Shown here: piece after piece, positions 8,531 through 17,076 of the stretch | Numbering within the stretch: position 1 is the first letter of the stretch | How the letters are laid out: each line of letters opens with the position of its first letter | NCBI RefSeq assembly: GCF_004216755.1 | Contig: NZ_SGWZ01000001.1 | Location: 1,367,134 to 1,431,133, forward strand | DNA: 64,000 bases | Direction of reading: 5' to 3' | DNA from: Kerstersia gyiorum | Lineage (GTDB): Bacteria > Pseudomonadota > Gammaproteobacteria > Burkholderiales > Burkholderiaceae_B | Made by a program: the position numbers and the translations under genes | Notes under the pieces: model-generated | The model's input: the letters and a program-made list of their open reading frames with translations, nothing else | The model's database searches: none | What the model was told of the DNA's origin: nothing

Positions 8531-9298
8531 ATGGCAATGGTGTTGTCCGTACATGAAGTGTCAGTGGGTGTCCTGCTTGCAGTGGTGGCGGTCTTTTTGC
8601 TGGCAGGTGTCGTCAAGGGCGTGGTGGGCCTGGGATTGCCGACGATTTCCATGGCTTTGCTGGCCCTGTTGATTGCTCCGGCGCAAGCGGCCGCCTTGCT
8701 GGTCGTGCCGTCCTTGCTGACGAATCTCTGGCAGGCTGGCCCCTGGCGTGCGGTCAGGACGGAGGTAGGCAGGCTGGGCGGGCTGCTGGCCGGTTGTGTC
8801 GCCGGGACGCTGGCCGGCGCGGCCTGGCTGGGGGCGCCGGCAGGCGGTGCCGCCAGCGTGGTGCTGGGCCTGGCATTGCTGGCCTATGCCGCATGGGGGC
8901 TGGCTGGCCGCAGGTTTCTTGTGCCGCGCCGCCATGAGGCTTGGATGGGACCGCTGGCCGGCCTGCTGACCGGTTTGCTGACAGCCGCTTCAGGCGTGTT
9001 TGTCTTGCCGGCTGTGCCCTATCTGCAAGGCTTGGGCCTCGCCAAGGATGAACTCATACGCGCCATGGGGCTGGCTTTTACCGCATCGACGCTGGCGTTG
9101 GCCGCCGGATTGTGGTTGAACGCCAGTTACGATGGCTGGACCTTGGCGGCTTCCTGCCTGATGTTGCTGCCCGCCGTGGCGGGCATGCAACTGGGTGCGG
9201 CGCTACGCGCCCGATTGTCGCTTGAACACTTCCGTTTCTGTTTCTTCCTGTGCCTGGCCGGGCTGGGTCTGCACATGATCCTGCGTCAGTGGGGCTGA
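8531..9298 (+). CDS. TauE/SafE-family membrane exporter
   Basis: Encodes 255 residues with about eight hydrophobic membrane segments. The early GVVKGVVGLGLPTISMALL and the mid-protein GLLTGLLTAASGVFVLPAVP are the duplicated half-motifs of the TauE/SafE (DUF81) family. Members export sulfite, sulfoacetate or other anionic organic metabolites. The gene is controlled presumably by the divergent LysR regulator. It ends 17 bp before the convergent pobR-like gene. Confidence 0.88.
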   Translation: MAMVLSVHEVSVGVLLAVVAVFLLAGVVKGVVGLGLPTISMALLALLIAPAQAAALLVVPSLLTNLWQAGPWRAVRTEVGRLGGLLAGCVAGTLAGAAWLGAPAGGAASVVLGLALLAYAAWGLAGRRFLVPRRHEAWMGPLAGLLTGLLTAASGVFVLPAVPYLQGLGLAKDELIRAMGLAFTASTLALAAGLWLNASYDGWTLAASCLMLLPAVAGMQLGAALRARLSLEHFRFCFFLCLAGLGLHMILRQWG

Positions 9299-9315
9299 CG
9301 CGACGCCGGCCCCTG

Positions 9316-10182
9316 CTATAGCAGACCGCGCAGTTCCCGGGCGGCATCAAGCATGGCCGGCAATATGTCCTGGCGAACCTGCAGGGTTGTACGGCCTTGT
9401 GTGGATGAAACGATATTCAGCGCGGCCAGGGCCATGCCCTTCATGTTGCGCAGCGGGATGGCCAGCGCATGCACGCCCAGTTCATGCTCTTCGCTGACCT
9501 GGCAGAAATCCTGTTTGCGCGCGGTTTCGAGGCTGCCACGCAGTTCCCTGATGTCGGTGATCGAGTTCGGAGTAAGACGCGGCAGTTCGCGCATGCTGCC
9601 GGGCGCGGGGCCCTCTAGCCAGTGAGCCAGTTCCTGGGGGGCCAGCAGGGCCAGCATCATGCGTCCGGTAGACGTCGCATGGGCAGGCAGGCGCGCCCCG
9701 AGATGCAAGCCGTAAGGCAGCATGGCGCGCTCGCCTCCCCCGTAATTGGCGCTGCGGGCCACAATGACGCTTTCATCGCCATCCAGCACGGCAACGGAGA
9801 ACGATCCACCGGTCTGTGCTGCCAGCCGGTTGAGCGTGGCCTGCACCACGCGTGGCAGGCGTGCAGAGGATAAATAGCTGCCGGAGAAGCGCAGTACCTT
9901 GGGGGACAGCCAGAAATAATGTCCATCGCTCTCAAGGTAGCCCAAATGCGTGAGTGTCAGCAGGTGACGCCTGGCGGCGGCGCGTGTCAGTCCGGCGCGT
10001 TCGGCGGCCAGGGTGGCATTGAGGCGCTGGCGTTCGGTATCGAAGCTTTCCAGGACTGCCAGCCCCTTGGCCAGGCCGGCAATGAAATCCGCATGGGCGA
10101 TGCCGCCGGCAGACAGTGCTGGCTGCGTGGTCGGATGGGTGTTCGAGTGGGGGCCAATCCCGGGCGGGTGGGAGTTCGGCAT
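9316..10182 (-). CDS. pobR: IclR-family regulator of 4-hydroxybenzoate catabolism (PobR/PcaR-like)
   Basis: Encodes 288 residues from ATG 10182 (MPNSHPPGIGPHSN); the frame continues to a start at 10230. An IclR winged-helix domain (FIAGLAKGLAVLESFD, then RAAARRHLLTLTHLGYLE) is followed by the effector-binding domain with DGDESVIVARS and HATSTGRMMLA. The FIAGLAKGLAVLE start is diagnostic of the Pob/Pca branch that senses aromatic acids. It is divergent from pobA, which it probably activates when 4-hydroxybenzoate is present. The symbol is inferred from context. Confidence 0.85.
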   Translation of the reverse strand: MPNSHPPGIGPHSNTHPTTQPALSAGGIAHADFIAGLAKGLAVLESFDTERQRLNATLAAERAGLTRAAARRHLLTLTHLGYLESDGHYFWLSPKVLRFSGSYLSSARLPRVVQATLNRLAAQTGGSFSVAVLDGDESVIVARSANYGGGERAMLPYGLHLGARLPAHATSTGRMMLALLAPQELAHWLEGPAPGSMRELPRLTPNSITDIRELRGSLETARKQDFCQVSEEHELGVHALAIPLRNMKGMALAALNIVSSTQGRTTLQVRQDILPAMLDAARELRGLL

Positions 10183-10232
10183 GGTGCGCGGTCCGTTCAG
10201 TTGAGCGACGAGACAGTTAGGTTTTATCAATA

Positions 10233-10273
10233 ATTGCGCGATTATCGCACGGCCATTCTAATGATCGCGCAAT
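10233..10273. promoter_or_regulatory. Candidate PobR operator
   Basis: Perfect 10-bp inverted repeats ATTGCGCGAT (10233-10242) and ATCGCGCAAT (10264-10273), centre to centre 31 bp or three helical turns, lie between the divergent regulator and pobA. Pob/Pca IclR regulators are known to bind spaced 10-bp repeats. The position would also allow autoregulation. Confidence 0.65.
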
Positions 10274-10375
10274 AGCCAGGGCGGGCCATGGCGCAAAGAA
10301 AGCCGGTCTCTTAGTCTGTGAGCGTCGGTTCGGAATCAGATTCCGGCCAAGCAAAAATCACAAGGAGACTCCCCC

Positions 10376-11551
10376 ATGCGTACCCAAGTCGTCATCGTTG
10401 GCGCCGGTCCTTCCGGTTTGCTGCTGGGCCAGTTGCTGTACAAGGCCGGCATCGACAACATCATCCTTGAACGCCAGACTGGCGAATATGTGCTGGGCCG
10501 CATCCGGGCCGGCGTGTTGGAGCAGGTGGCGGTCGATCTGCTGGATCGTGCTGGCGTGGGTTCTCGCATGCACGAGGAAGGCTTGCCCCACCACGGTATT
10601 GAGTTGTTGTTCAAGGGCGAGCGCCACCGTATCGACCTGACGGGGCTGTCCGGCGGCAAGTCGGTGCTGGTCTACGGTCAGACCGAAGTGACCCGCGACC
10701 TGATGGAAGTCCGGGCTGCCGAAGGCCTGACGACCATCTACGAGGCGTCCAATGTCAGCCTGCATGATTTCGACAGCGAACGCCCGCGTGTGCGCTATAC
10801 CAAAAATGGCCAGGAGCACGAGATCGAATGCGATTTCATCGCTGGCTGTGATGGCTTCCATGGCGTGAGCCGCGCCAGCGTACCGGCGTCCGCCATCCAC
10901 AATTACGAGAAAGTCTATCCGTTTGGCTGGTTGGGCCTGCTGTCCGACACGCCACCGGTCAGCGACGAACTGATTTATGCCAATACGCCACGGGGCTTCG
11001 CGCTGTGCAGCATGCGTAGCCTGACGCGCAGCCGCTATTACCTGCAGGTGCCACTGACCGACAAGGTCGAATCGTGGAGCGACGAGGCCTTCTGGAACGA
11101 ATTGCGCCTGCGCCTGGATGCCGAGGCCCGCGAACGCCTGGTGACCGGCCCGTCGCTGGAAAAGAGCATTGCCCCGCTGCGCAGCTTCGTGGCGGAACCC
11201 ATGCGCTTTGGCCGGCTGTTCCTGGCTGGCGACGCCGCGCACATCGTGCCGCCCACGGGCGCCAAGGGCCTGAACCTGGCCGCGTCCGATGTGGGCTATC
11301 TGTCCGAATCCATCACCGAGTACTATGACGAGAAGAGCCAGGCTGGTATCGACACTTACTCGCAGCGTTGCCTGAGCCGTATCTGGAAGGCCGAGCGCTT
11401 CTCCTGGTGGTTTACGTCGCTGATGCACCGTTTCCCTGCCGAAGGGGAGTTCGGCCAGAAGATTCAGGAAGCCGAGCTGGAGTACTTGGTGAAATCCGTG
11501 GCGGCATCGACGTCGCTGGCGGAGAACTATGTCGGCCTGCCGATGAAATAA
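10376..11551 (+). CDS. pobA: 4-hydroxybenzoate 3-monooxygenase
   Basis: A 391-residue flavoprotein that hydroxylates 4-hydroxybenzoate to protocatechuate with NADPH and O2, feeding the beta-ketoadipate pathway. The FAD-binding motif GAGPSGLLLG is at the N-terminus, the DG motif is in CDGFHGVSR and the second FAD motif is GDAAHIVPPTGAKGLNLA. Full length (P. fluorescens PobA has 394 residues). AAGGAG lies ten bases before the ATG. No pca genes are adjacent, so the downstream pathway is encoded elsewhere. Confidence 0.97.
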   Translation: MRTQVVIVGAGPSGLLLGQLLYKAGIDNIILERQTGEYVLGRIRAGVLEQVAVDLLDRAGVGSRMHEEGLPHHGIELLFKGERHRIDLTGLSGGKSVLVYGQTEVTRDLMEVRAAEGLTTIYEASNVSLHDFDSERPRVRYTKNGQEHEIECDFIAGCDGFHGVSRASVPASAIHNYEKVYPFGWLGLLSDTPPVSDELIYANTPRGFALCSMRSLTRSRYYLQVPLTDKVESWSDEAFWNELRLRLDAEARERLVTGPSLEKSIAPLRSFVAEPMRFGRLFLAGDAAHIVPPTGAKGLNLAASDVGYLSESITEYYDEKSQAGIDTYSQRCLSRIWKAERFSWWFTSLMHRFPAEGEFGQKIQEAELEYLVKSVAASTSLAENYVGLPMK

Positions 11552-11587
11552 GGCCGGTTCCGCGATGCGCGGAAAAGCAGGCATCTG

Positions 11588-11622
11588 CCGTTTCCGGCCC
11601 TTGGGGCGGAAACGGTTTTTTT
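11588..11622 (+). terminator. Terminator after pobA
   Basis: Perfect arms CCGTTTCCG (11588-11596) and CGGAAACGG (11607-11615) are followed by a run of seven T. Confidence 0.88.
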
Positions 11623-11670
11623 GCCGTGATGCGTTTTTACTGCCCGCTCGCCCGCAGCAGCCGGGGCGGT

Positions 11671-12000
11671 TCAGACTTCCTGACGGGAAGGGTCTGGCGC
11701 GAACAACGTGGCGAGTATGTCTATGCCGTGGCCGATGGCCGTGTCTATGGCCTGAGCCGGACTGAGGGCATAGGCCACGGCAGCATCTGCGGCGTTGGCA
11801 AATGCCGGTACGGGATAGGTGAAACCAGGGTCGTCGGGCTGGCTGGCCTTGCGTATGTCCAGCGTGGCGGTGAAAGCCGGGCCGGAGCCATTGGCGCCTT
11901 CAGGCGCGGTGGACAGGCGAGCGAGCAGCAGATAGCCCTTGTAGATGTAGCGATTCGGGTACACCAGGCACATCTCCTGTAGAGCATCTTGGCCGGTCAT
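11671..12000 (-). CDS. Hypothetical protein
   Basis: Encodes 109 residues, MTGQDALQEMCLVYPNRYIY onward. No family is recognised. There is no signal peptide or membrane segment; the C-terminal half is rich in Ala. The frame is clean and occupies the minus strand between the pobA terminator and a 471-bp gap. An in-frame ATG at codon 10 has AGGAG directly before it with no spacer, so the start is unsure. It could still be a chance ORF. Confidence 0.45.
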   Translation of the reverse strand: MTGQDALQEMCLVYPNRYIYKGYLLLARLSTAPEGANGSGPAFTATLDIRKASQPDDPGFTYPVPAFANAADAAVAYALSPAQAIDTAIGHGIDILATLFAPDPSRQEV

Positions 12001-12471
12001 GGACCCGGTAAGGGGCCTGGCGCCCCGAGGGCGGACCGCGCAAGACGGTGACTACCCGGAGCCGAAAGCTGCCGGATCGTGGCGGAGACGCGCCGACCTG
12101 GAAAGCAGGCGTGCTTCACGACCGATCCCCGGTGGCAGACGGCGCACGCAGGTGGTCAGGAATTGATCACTATGGAGAGTATCCTGCGGCCTGTCAAGTG
12201 TTGCCTGCTGAAAACGGGAAATTCGGCGATGTGTGTGTATTGTGGTGCTTACATCGCCAGAATTCAGTCAAAATTCTGTTTCTGCCATGAAAATGACATG
12301 TTCGGCATGCACGGAGGCTGGCAGCCGTGTCCCACATGGCAATAGCGGCGGGTCTGGGACTGGTGCGTGTTTTTTTCAGGGAGGGCGGGCAGGGATAATT
12401 CTGGCCATGCCTTCATGGCAATGTTGCAAAGCCGCCATACAATATCCCGCTAGCAGCAGGAGAAGGCTTAT
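12001..12471. other. Gene-poor gap upstream of the YpfH-like gene
   Basis: 471 bp without a convincing gene. Open frames on + (for example 12079-12345) have no family resemblance and weak starts. A short palindrome GCCATGccttCATGGC lies near 12406-12421, and AGGAGAAGG just before 12472 is the ribosome-binding site of the next gene. No riboswitch or tRNA pattern was recognised. Confidence 0.5.
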
Positions 12472-13197
12472 ATGACAGATGCTCAGAACCCCACGCAATT
12501 TTCCTCGGATGGCGAAGCCCTGTGGCTGGTTCCCCCGACCCACGACGGCCAGGCGCCGGGACAACTGTTCGTCATGTTCCATGGCCAGGGAGGCGAACCG
12601 GCAGACCTGCTCTGGCTGGCCCGCACCCTGCAGGCGCAATGGCCAGGCGCAGCCATCATGGCTTTGCGCGCTCCCTATCCCGCAGGGGCCAGCGAAGCCG
12701 AGGGCCGGCAGTGGTTCGTCGCAGATGAATTGAATGCCGATGAGCTGGCCGGGCAGGTCGCAGCCGGCCTGCCGCCGTTGCTCAAGCTGATTCGCCGCGT
12801 GCAGGCGCAATGGCAGATTGCTCCTGCCGCCACGGCCTTGTTCGGCCTGGGGCAAGGCGGGTTGGTGGCGCTCGAATTGTCTGCAGCCGACCATGCGCTG
12901 GCTGGCCGCGTAATCGCCTTTTCCGCCGGTTATGCCAGCTTGCCGCAGGCAGCCGCGCCGGAAACCAGCGTGCACCTGCTGCATGGTGCCGAGGACGATG
13001 TCGTGCCGCCGTCGTCCTCGCAGGATGCCTACGACCGTATCCAGGAACTCGAAGGCGACGCCACGCTGGATATCCTGCCCGATATCGGCCACGAGCTGAA
13101 TGTCGCGCTGGTGACCCGCGCTATCGAGCGCCTGCGTACCCATGTGCCCCTGCATATCTGGCAAAGCGCGCTGATGAGCGCGCGCCAGTCCAGCTGA
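12472..13197 (+). CDS. YpfH-like phospholipase/carboxylesterase-fold protein lacking the catalytic serine
   Basis: Encodes 241 residues of the alpha/beta-hydrolase phospholipase/carboxylesterase family. The N-terminal oxyanion region FVMFHGQGGEPADLL, the acid in LHGAEDDVVPPSS and the histidine in DIGHELN are conserved. The nucleophile elbow normally reads G-x-S-Q-G, but here it reads FGLGQGG: the serine codon is replaced by GGG (glycine). As read it should not work as a serine hydrolase and may be a binding or regulatory remnant. A good ribosome-binding site and an intact frame argue against a simple pseudogene. It is followed by a hairpin and then amn. Confidence 0.82.
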   Translation: MTDAQNPTQFSSDGEALWLVPPTHDGQAPGQLFVMFHGQGGEPADLLWLARTLQAQWPGAAIMALRAPYPAGASEAEGRQWFVADELNADELAGQVAAGLPPLLKLIRRVQAQWQIAPAATALFGLGQGGLVALELSAADHALAGRVIAFSAGYASLPQAAAPETSVHLLHGAEDDVVPPSSSQDAYDRIQELEGDATLDILPDIGHELNVALVTRAIERLRTHVPLHIWQSALMSARQSS

Positions 13198-13208
13198 ATG
13201 ATGTGCTC

Positions 13209-13234
13209 GGCCCGCCCGCATGGCGGTGCGGGCC
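13209..13234 (+). terminator. Hairpin after the YpfH-like gene
   Basis: GGCCCGC (13209-13215) pairs with GCGGGCC (13228-13234), with a smaller CCGC/GCGG stem inside. A weak T stretch follows. Confidence 0.5.
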
Positions 13235-13293
13235 TTCCGACAACCCACGCTTAGGCCCTCAACCGTTACCCGGCAGGCCAGGAGAGTTTACGG

Positions 13294-14790
13294 ATGTCCG
13301 CGTATTTTCCTTCGGTGGTACTCACTCCGGAACCGGTCGATTTCCAGTCCTTCGAGGTCGCCGCAGCGGCGGTGGACCGCCTGATCGAGATTTACGAGCG
13401 CAATACCGCATTCCTGCGCAGCCATTTCGCAGAACTTGCCCGTGGCGAGCCCTTGCCACGTTCTGCCCGCGTGCGGGCCTGGTATCCCGCGATCCGCATC
13501 CAGGTCGATACCTATGACCTGGTTGATACGCGGCTGTCCTACGGCCATGTTTCCGAGCCCGGCGTCTACGAGGCCACCATTACCCAGCCGCGCTTGTTCC
13601 AGGCCTACCTGGTGGAGCAGATCGGCCTGTTGCTGCTGCATCACAAAGTGAAGGTAGCGGTCGGTGAATCGGAGACGCCCATTCCGCTGCATTTCGCGTT
13701 CCCTGGCGGGGCGCACGTGGAGGGCGTGGACCTGGCCGCGCTGGGTCGTCCGCTGCGCGATATTTTCGATGTGCCCGACCTGACCATCACCGACGATGCC
13801 ATTGTCAACGGCAGCTGGCGTCCGGTAGCGGGCAAGCCGCACCCGCTGGCGCCTTTTACTGCGCCGCGGGTGGATTATTCCTTGCATCGCCTGCAGCACT
13901 ACACCGCGACGTCTCCTGCGCATTTCCAGAATTTCGTGCTCTTCACCAATTACCAGTTCTACGTGGACGAGTTCTGCGCCTACGCCCGTGCCAGGCTGGC
14001 CGACGGCGTCGGTGGCTACGAATCCTTCATCGAGCCGGGCAATGTCGTCACGCTGCGCGGCGAGGCTGAACCCGTCTCGGGTACGGCGCCTGAGCGCCTG
14101 CCCCAAATGCCGGCCTATCACCTCTGCCGGGCAGGTCATGGCGGCATCACGCTGATCAATATCGGTGTCGGCCCGTCCAATGCCAAGACCATCACGGATC
14201 ACGTCGCGGTATTGCGGCCGCAAGCCTGGCTGATGGTGGGGCATTGCGCCGGTTTGCGTTCGACCCAGCGCCTTGGAGATTACGTGCTGGCGCATGGTTA
14301 TGTCAGGGATGATCACGTGCTGGATGCAGACCTGCCGCTGTGGGTCCCGGTCCCGCCGCTGGCGGAAGTCCAGGTGGCGCTGGAAACGGCCGTCGAGAAA
14401 ATTGCCGGCCTGTCAGGCTGGGAGCTCAAGCGCATCATGCGTACCGGTACAGTGGCCAGCATAGACAACCGCAACTGGGAGTTGCGCGATCACCAGGAAC
14501 TGGTCGAGCGCTTCGCGCAGTCGCGTGCCATTGCCCTGGATATGGAATCGGCCACGATTGCCGCTAACGGGTTCCGCCTGCGAGTGCCGTACGGTACCTT
14601 GCTTTGCGTCTCCGACAAGCCGTTGCATGGAGAGCTGAAGCTGCCGGGCATGGCCAATGACTTCTACCGGCGTCAGGTCGGCCAGCACCTGCAGATTGGC
14701 ATCCATGCGCTGGAACTGCTGGCCAGCATGCCCAAGGAAAGGCTGCACTCGCGCAAGCTGCGCAGTTTCATCGAAACGGCTTTCCAGTAG
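13294..14790 (+). CDS. amn: AMP nucleosidase
   Basis: A 498-residue enzyme that hydrolyses AMP to adenine and ribose 5-phosphate in the cytoplasm, balancing adenylate pools. The N-terminal AMN domain (about residues 15-170) is followed by a nucleoside phosphorylase-type catalytic domain (about 270-480). Recognisable segments are the GVGPSNAKTITDH phosphate region, MVGHCAGLRSTQRLGDY and the late ALDMESATIAANGFR, where the Glu in MES contacts the ribose. Length fits E. coli Amn (484). GGAG lies before the ATG. Confidence 0.95.
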   Translation: MSAYFPSVVLTPEPVDFQSFEVAAAAVDRLIEIYERNTAFLRSHFAELARGEPLPRSARVRAWYPAIRIQVDTYDLVDTRLSYGHVSEPGVYEATITQPRLFQAYLVEQIGLLLLHHKVKVAVGESETPIPLHFAFPGGAHVEGVDLAALGRPLRDIFDVPDLTITDDAIVNGSWRPVAGKPHPLAPFTAPRVDYSLHRLQHYTATSPAHFQNFVLFTNYQFYVDEFCAYARARLADGVGGYESFIEPGNVVTLRGEAEPVSGTAPERLPQMPAYHLCRAGHGGITLINIGVGPSNAKTITDHVAVLRPQAWLMVGHCAGLRSTQRLGDYVLAHGYVRDDHVLDADLPLWVPVPPLAEVQVALETAVEKIAGLSGWELKRIMRTGTVASIDNRNWELRDHQELVERFAQSRAIALDMESATIAANGFRLRVPYGTLLCVSDKPLHGELKLPGMANDFYRRQVGQHLQIGIHALELLASMPKERLHSRKLRSFIETAFQ

Positions 14791-14820
14791 GCGGGTGTTG
14801 GCGGCCTGCTCCGTCCGGCT

Positions 14821-15711
14821 TCAGTCCTGCTCCAGCAGTAGGGCCAGCGCGGGAGAGAACTGCTTGCTGCGGTGGCGGATGCGGTAGAGCTGGCGGTGTA
14901 GTGGTGGCAGGGCGGTGCGCAGCAGCGCCAGGCGGCCCAGATCCACCAGGTCCTGAACCGCGCTGCGGGACAGGCAGGCGATGCCCAGGCCAGCGGCTGC
15001 GGCCTGCTTGATGGCCTCGGTGCTGCCCAGCTGCAAGGCCAGGTCGAAGTTGCCCAGATGCGGCAGCAGCACGTTATCCACGGCCTCGCGGGTGCCAGAC
15101 CCGCTTTCCCGCAGCAGCCAACGTTGCTTGCGCAGTTCTGCCAGCGGGCAGGGGGTCTGGGATTGCGCCAGCGGATGGTGTGCAGCCACGACGAACACCA
15201 GTTCGTCGCTGAGCCAGGGCAGCGCTTCCAGTTCGTCGGCATGGCAGGGGCCTTCGATGACGCCGGCGTCGACTTCGCGGCGCAGCACAGCGCCCACGAT
15301 TTCCTGGGTATTGCCGATGCGCATTTCCACGCTGGCCAAGGCATGGGCCTCCAGCAGCCGGGCAATCCGGGCCGGCATCAGATAATTCCCGATGGTTGTA
15401 CTGGCGCCCAGGCGGATGCGTGCCGGTAGTGGCGCGCCAGGGTTGCCGCCATCCATGCCGAAATGGGTTTCTATCGTGCGCGCCATATCCAGCAGCGAGC
15501 GTGCCGGGTCCAGCAGGGCGCGCCCGGTCTCATTGAGCTGCAGGCGCTTGCCCACGCGGTCGAATAGGCTGGCGCCCAGCATGGCTTCCAGTTCTCCCAG
15601 CGCGGCGCTGGTGGCGGATTGCGATAGCGGGATGCTGCTGGCAGCCGCTGTCGTGCTGCCATGTTCGGCGATGGCCGTGAAAATATGCAGCTGCCTCAGA
15701 GTGATGCGCAT
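14821..15711 (-). CDS. LysR-family regulator (YeiE-like)
   Basis: Encodes 296 residues. The winged helix-turn-helix is at about residues 1-60 (MRITLRQLHIFTAIAEHGST) and the CysB-like effector domain at about 90-290, with LRESGSGTREAVDNVLL, a ligand-loop motif of the YeiE/CysB branch. It is divergent from the YeiH-type exporter at 15822, the same arrangement as E. coli yeiE/yeiH. YeiE is reported to respond to sulfite, so a sulfur-anion response is likely here, by analogy only. Confidence 0.9.
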   Translation of the reverse strand: MRITLRQLHIFTAIAEHGSTTAAASSIPLSQSATSAALGELEAMLGASLFDRVGKRLQLNETGRALLDPARSLLDMARTIETHFGMDGGNPGAPLPARIRLGASTTIGNYLMPARIARLLEAHALASVEMRIGNTQEIVGAVLRREVDAGVIEGPCHADELEALPWLSDELVFVVAAHHPLAQSQTPCPLAELRKQRWLLRESGSGTREAVDNVLLPHLGNFDLALQLGSTEAIKQAAAAGLGIACLSRSAVQDLVDLGRLALLRTALPPLHRQLYRIRHRSKQFSPALALLLEQD

Positions 15712-15741
15712 CGGGCGGTTTGATCTATTTGAAATTACGAT

Positions 15742-15761
15742 AGGTTATAGAAATATAACCT
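15742..15761. promoter_or_regulatory. Perfect palindrome, candidate YeiE operator
   Basis: AGGTTATA (15742-15749), spacer GAAA, TATAACCT (15754-15761) is a perfect palindrome between the divergent LysR and exporter genes. It is centred about 40 bp from the regulator start and 70 bp from the exporter start. The size and position fit a LysR-type binding site. Confidence 0.6.
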
Positions 15762-15821
15762 GTTTTACAGATATTCCTTCTGCATTCATTATGTGTTCAA
15801 TTCATAAGGAATTGTTCCGTA

Positions 15822-17063
15822 ATGACTGCTAATAATATATTGACTGCGGGCAGGGACGGCTGTCCGGCGCTGCGCGGCGAGGCAAAGGAAGATCGTCCGG
15901 CACGGGAAGGGCAGGGCATGCTGCATGAAGGCTCCCCGGCATTGACCGCAGGCGCGGCCTATGCTGCAGCGGCTGCGCCGGCAAGAGTTTCCCCAGGTGC
16001 CCAGGCGCCGGCAGGCAGGTCGTGGCAGCCGGGCGCACTGGTCGCCGGGCTGCTGCTGACTGGCAGCATTGCGGCGGCCGCGCAATGGCTCAGCAGCCAG
16101 CCGTGGGCTCAGACGCATGGTATAGCGGCGCTGACCCTGGCCATCGTGCTGGGGATGCTGGTTGGCAATACGGTGTATCCGTCAGTGGCAGGCAGGCTGG
16201 GTGCCGGGGTCGATTTCTCCAAGACGCGGCTATTGCGTGCCGGCATCGTGCTGTATGGGCTACGGCTGACTTTCTCCGACGTGGCCCTGGTAGGTTATGA
16301 AGGGGTGTTGCTGGACGCCTGTATGCTGCTCTCCACTTTCTGTCTGGCATGGTGGCTGGGGACGCGTTGGCTGAGCCTGGACCGCCAGACTGCGCTGCTG
16401 ATCGGCGCAGGCAGTTCGATTTGCGGCGCAGCGGCCGTGATGGCGGCCGGTCCGGTGGTGGGCGGGCGGGCAGCCCAGATCAGCGTGGCGGTAGCGACGG
16501 TGGTGATCTTCGGCACCTTGGCGATGTTTGCCTGGCCTGCCTTGTATCACCTGGGGCAAGAGTGGGGGTGGGTGCACATGGATGCGCGGCAGGCGGGCGT
16601 GTTCATCGGCGCGACGGTGCATGAGGTGGCGCAAGTGGTGGCTGCCGGGCGTGCGCTGGGCAGCGATGCAGCGGATGCTGCCGTGATTGCGAAGATGGTG
16701 CGGGTAATGATGCTGGCACCCTTCCTGCTCGGGCTTGCATTGTTGCTGGCTCGGCGGGGGGCGAGCAACGGGGCCCCGGCGCAGGGGCGGCGCGGGATCG
16801 CGATTCCCTGGTTCGCGTTCGGTTTCATCCTGATGGCGGCATTCAATTCGCTGGTCGAACTGCCTTCCGAACTGGTGCGTGTCGCACTCGACCTGGACAC
16901 CATTATGCTTGCCATGGCCATGGCCGCCCTGGGACTGACGACGCATGTGTCGGCATTGCGCCGGGCTGGATTGCGCCCCTTGCTGCTGGCAGCGATGCTG
17001 TTTGCCTGGCTGCTTGGGGGCGGGCTGGCGATGAACGCCTTGGTGCATGCCCTCCTGGCCTGA
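15822..17063 (+). CDS. YeiH-family putative sulfate/anion exporter
   Basis: Encodes 413 residues. The first about 70 residues are an unusual low-complexity Ala/Gly-rich extension before the first membrane segment. The body has about ten membrane segments and family motifs ALTLAIVLGMLVGNT, RAGIVLYGLRLTF, GAGSSICGAAAVMA and GATVHEVAQVVAAG. The family (UPF0324) is linked to export of sulfur-containing anions. A shorter start at the in-frame ATG at 15918 (MLHEGSPALTAG) would drop part of the extension. Confidence 0.88.
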   Translation: MTANNILTAGRDGCPALRGEAKEDRPAREGQGMLHEGSPALTAGAAYAAAAAPARVSPGAQAPAGRSWQPGALVAGLLLTGSIAAAAQWLSSQPWAQTHGIAALTLAIVLGMLVGNTVYPSVAGRLGAGVDFSKTRLLRAGIVLYGLRLTFSDVALVGYEGVLLDACMLLSTFCLAWWLGTRWLSLDRQTALLIGAGSSICGAAAVMAAGPVVGGRAAQISVAVATVVIFGTLAMFAWPALYHLGQEWGWVHMDARQAGVFIGATVHEVAQVVAAGRALGSDAADAAVIAKMVRVMMLAPFLLGLALLLARRGASNGAPAQGRRGIAIPWFAFGFILMAAFNSLVELPSELVRVALDLDTIMLAMAMAALGLTTHVSALRRAGLRPLLLAAMLFAWLLGGGLAMNALVHALLA

Positions 17064-17076
17064 CGGCGAGCGTCGT

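Noticed and set aside
12079..12345. Cys-rich 88-codon frame upstream of the YpfH-like gene
   Set aside because: No ribosome-binding site or family; cysteine spacing matches no known zinc motif.
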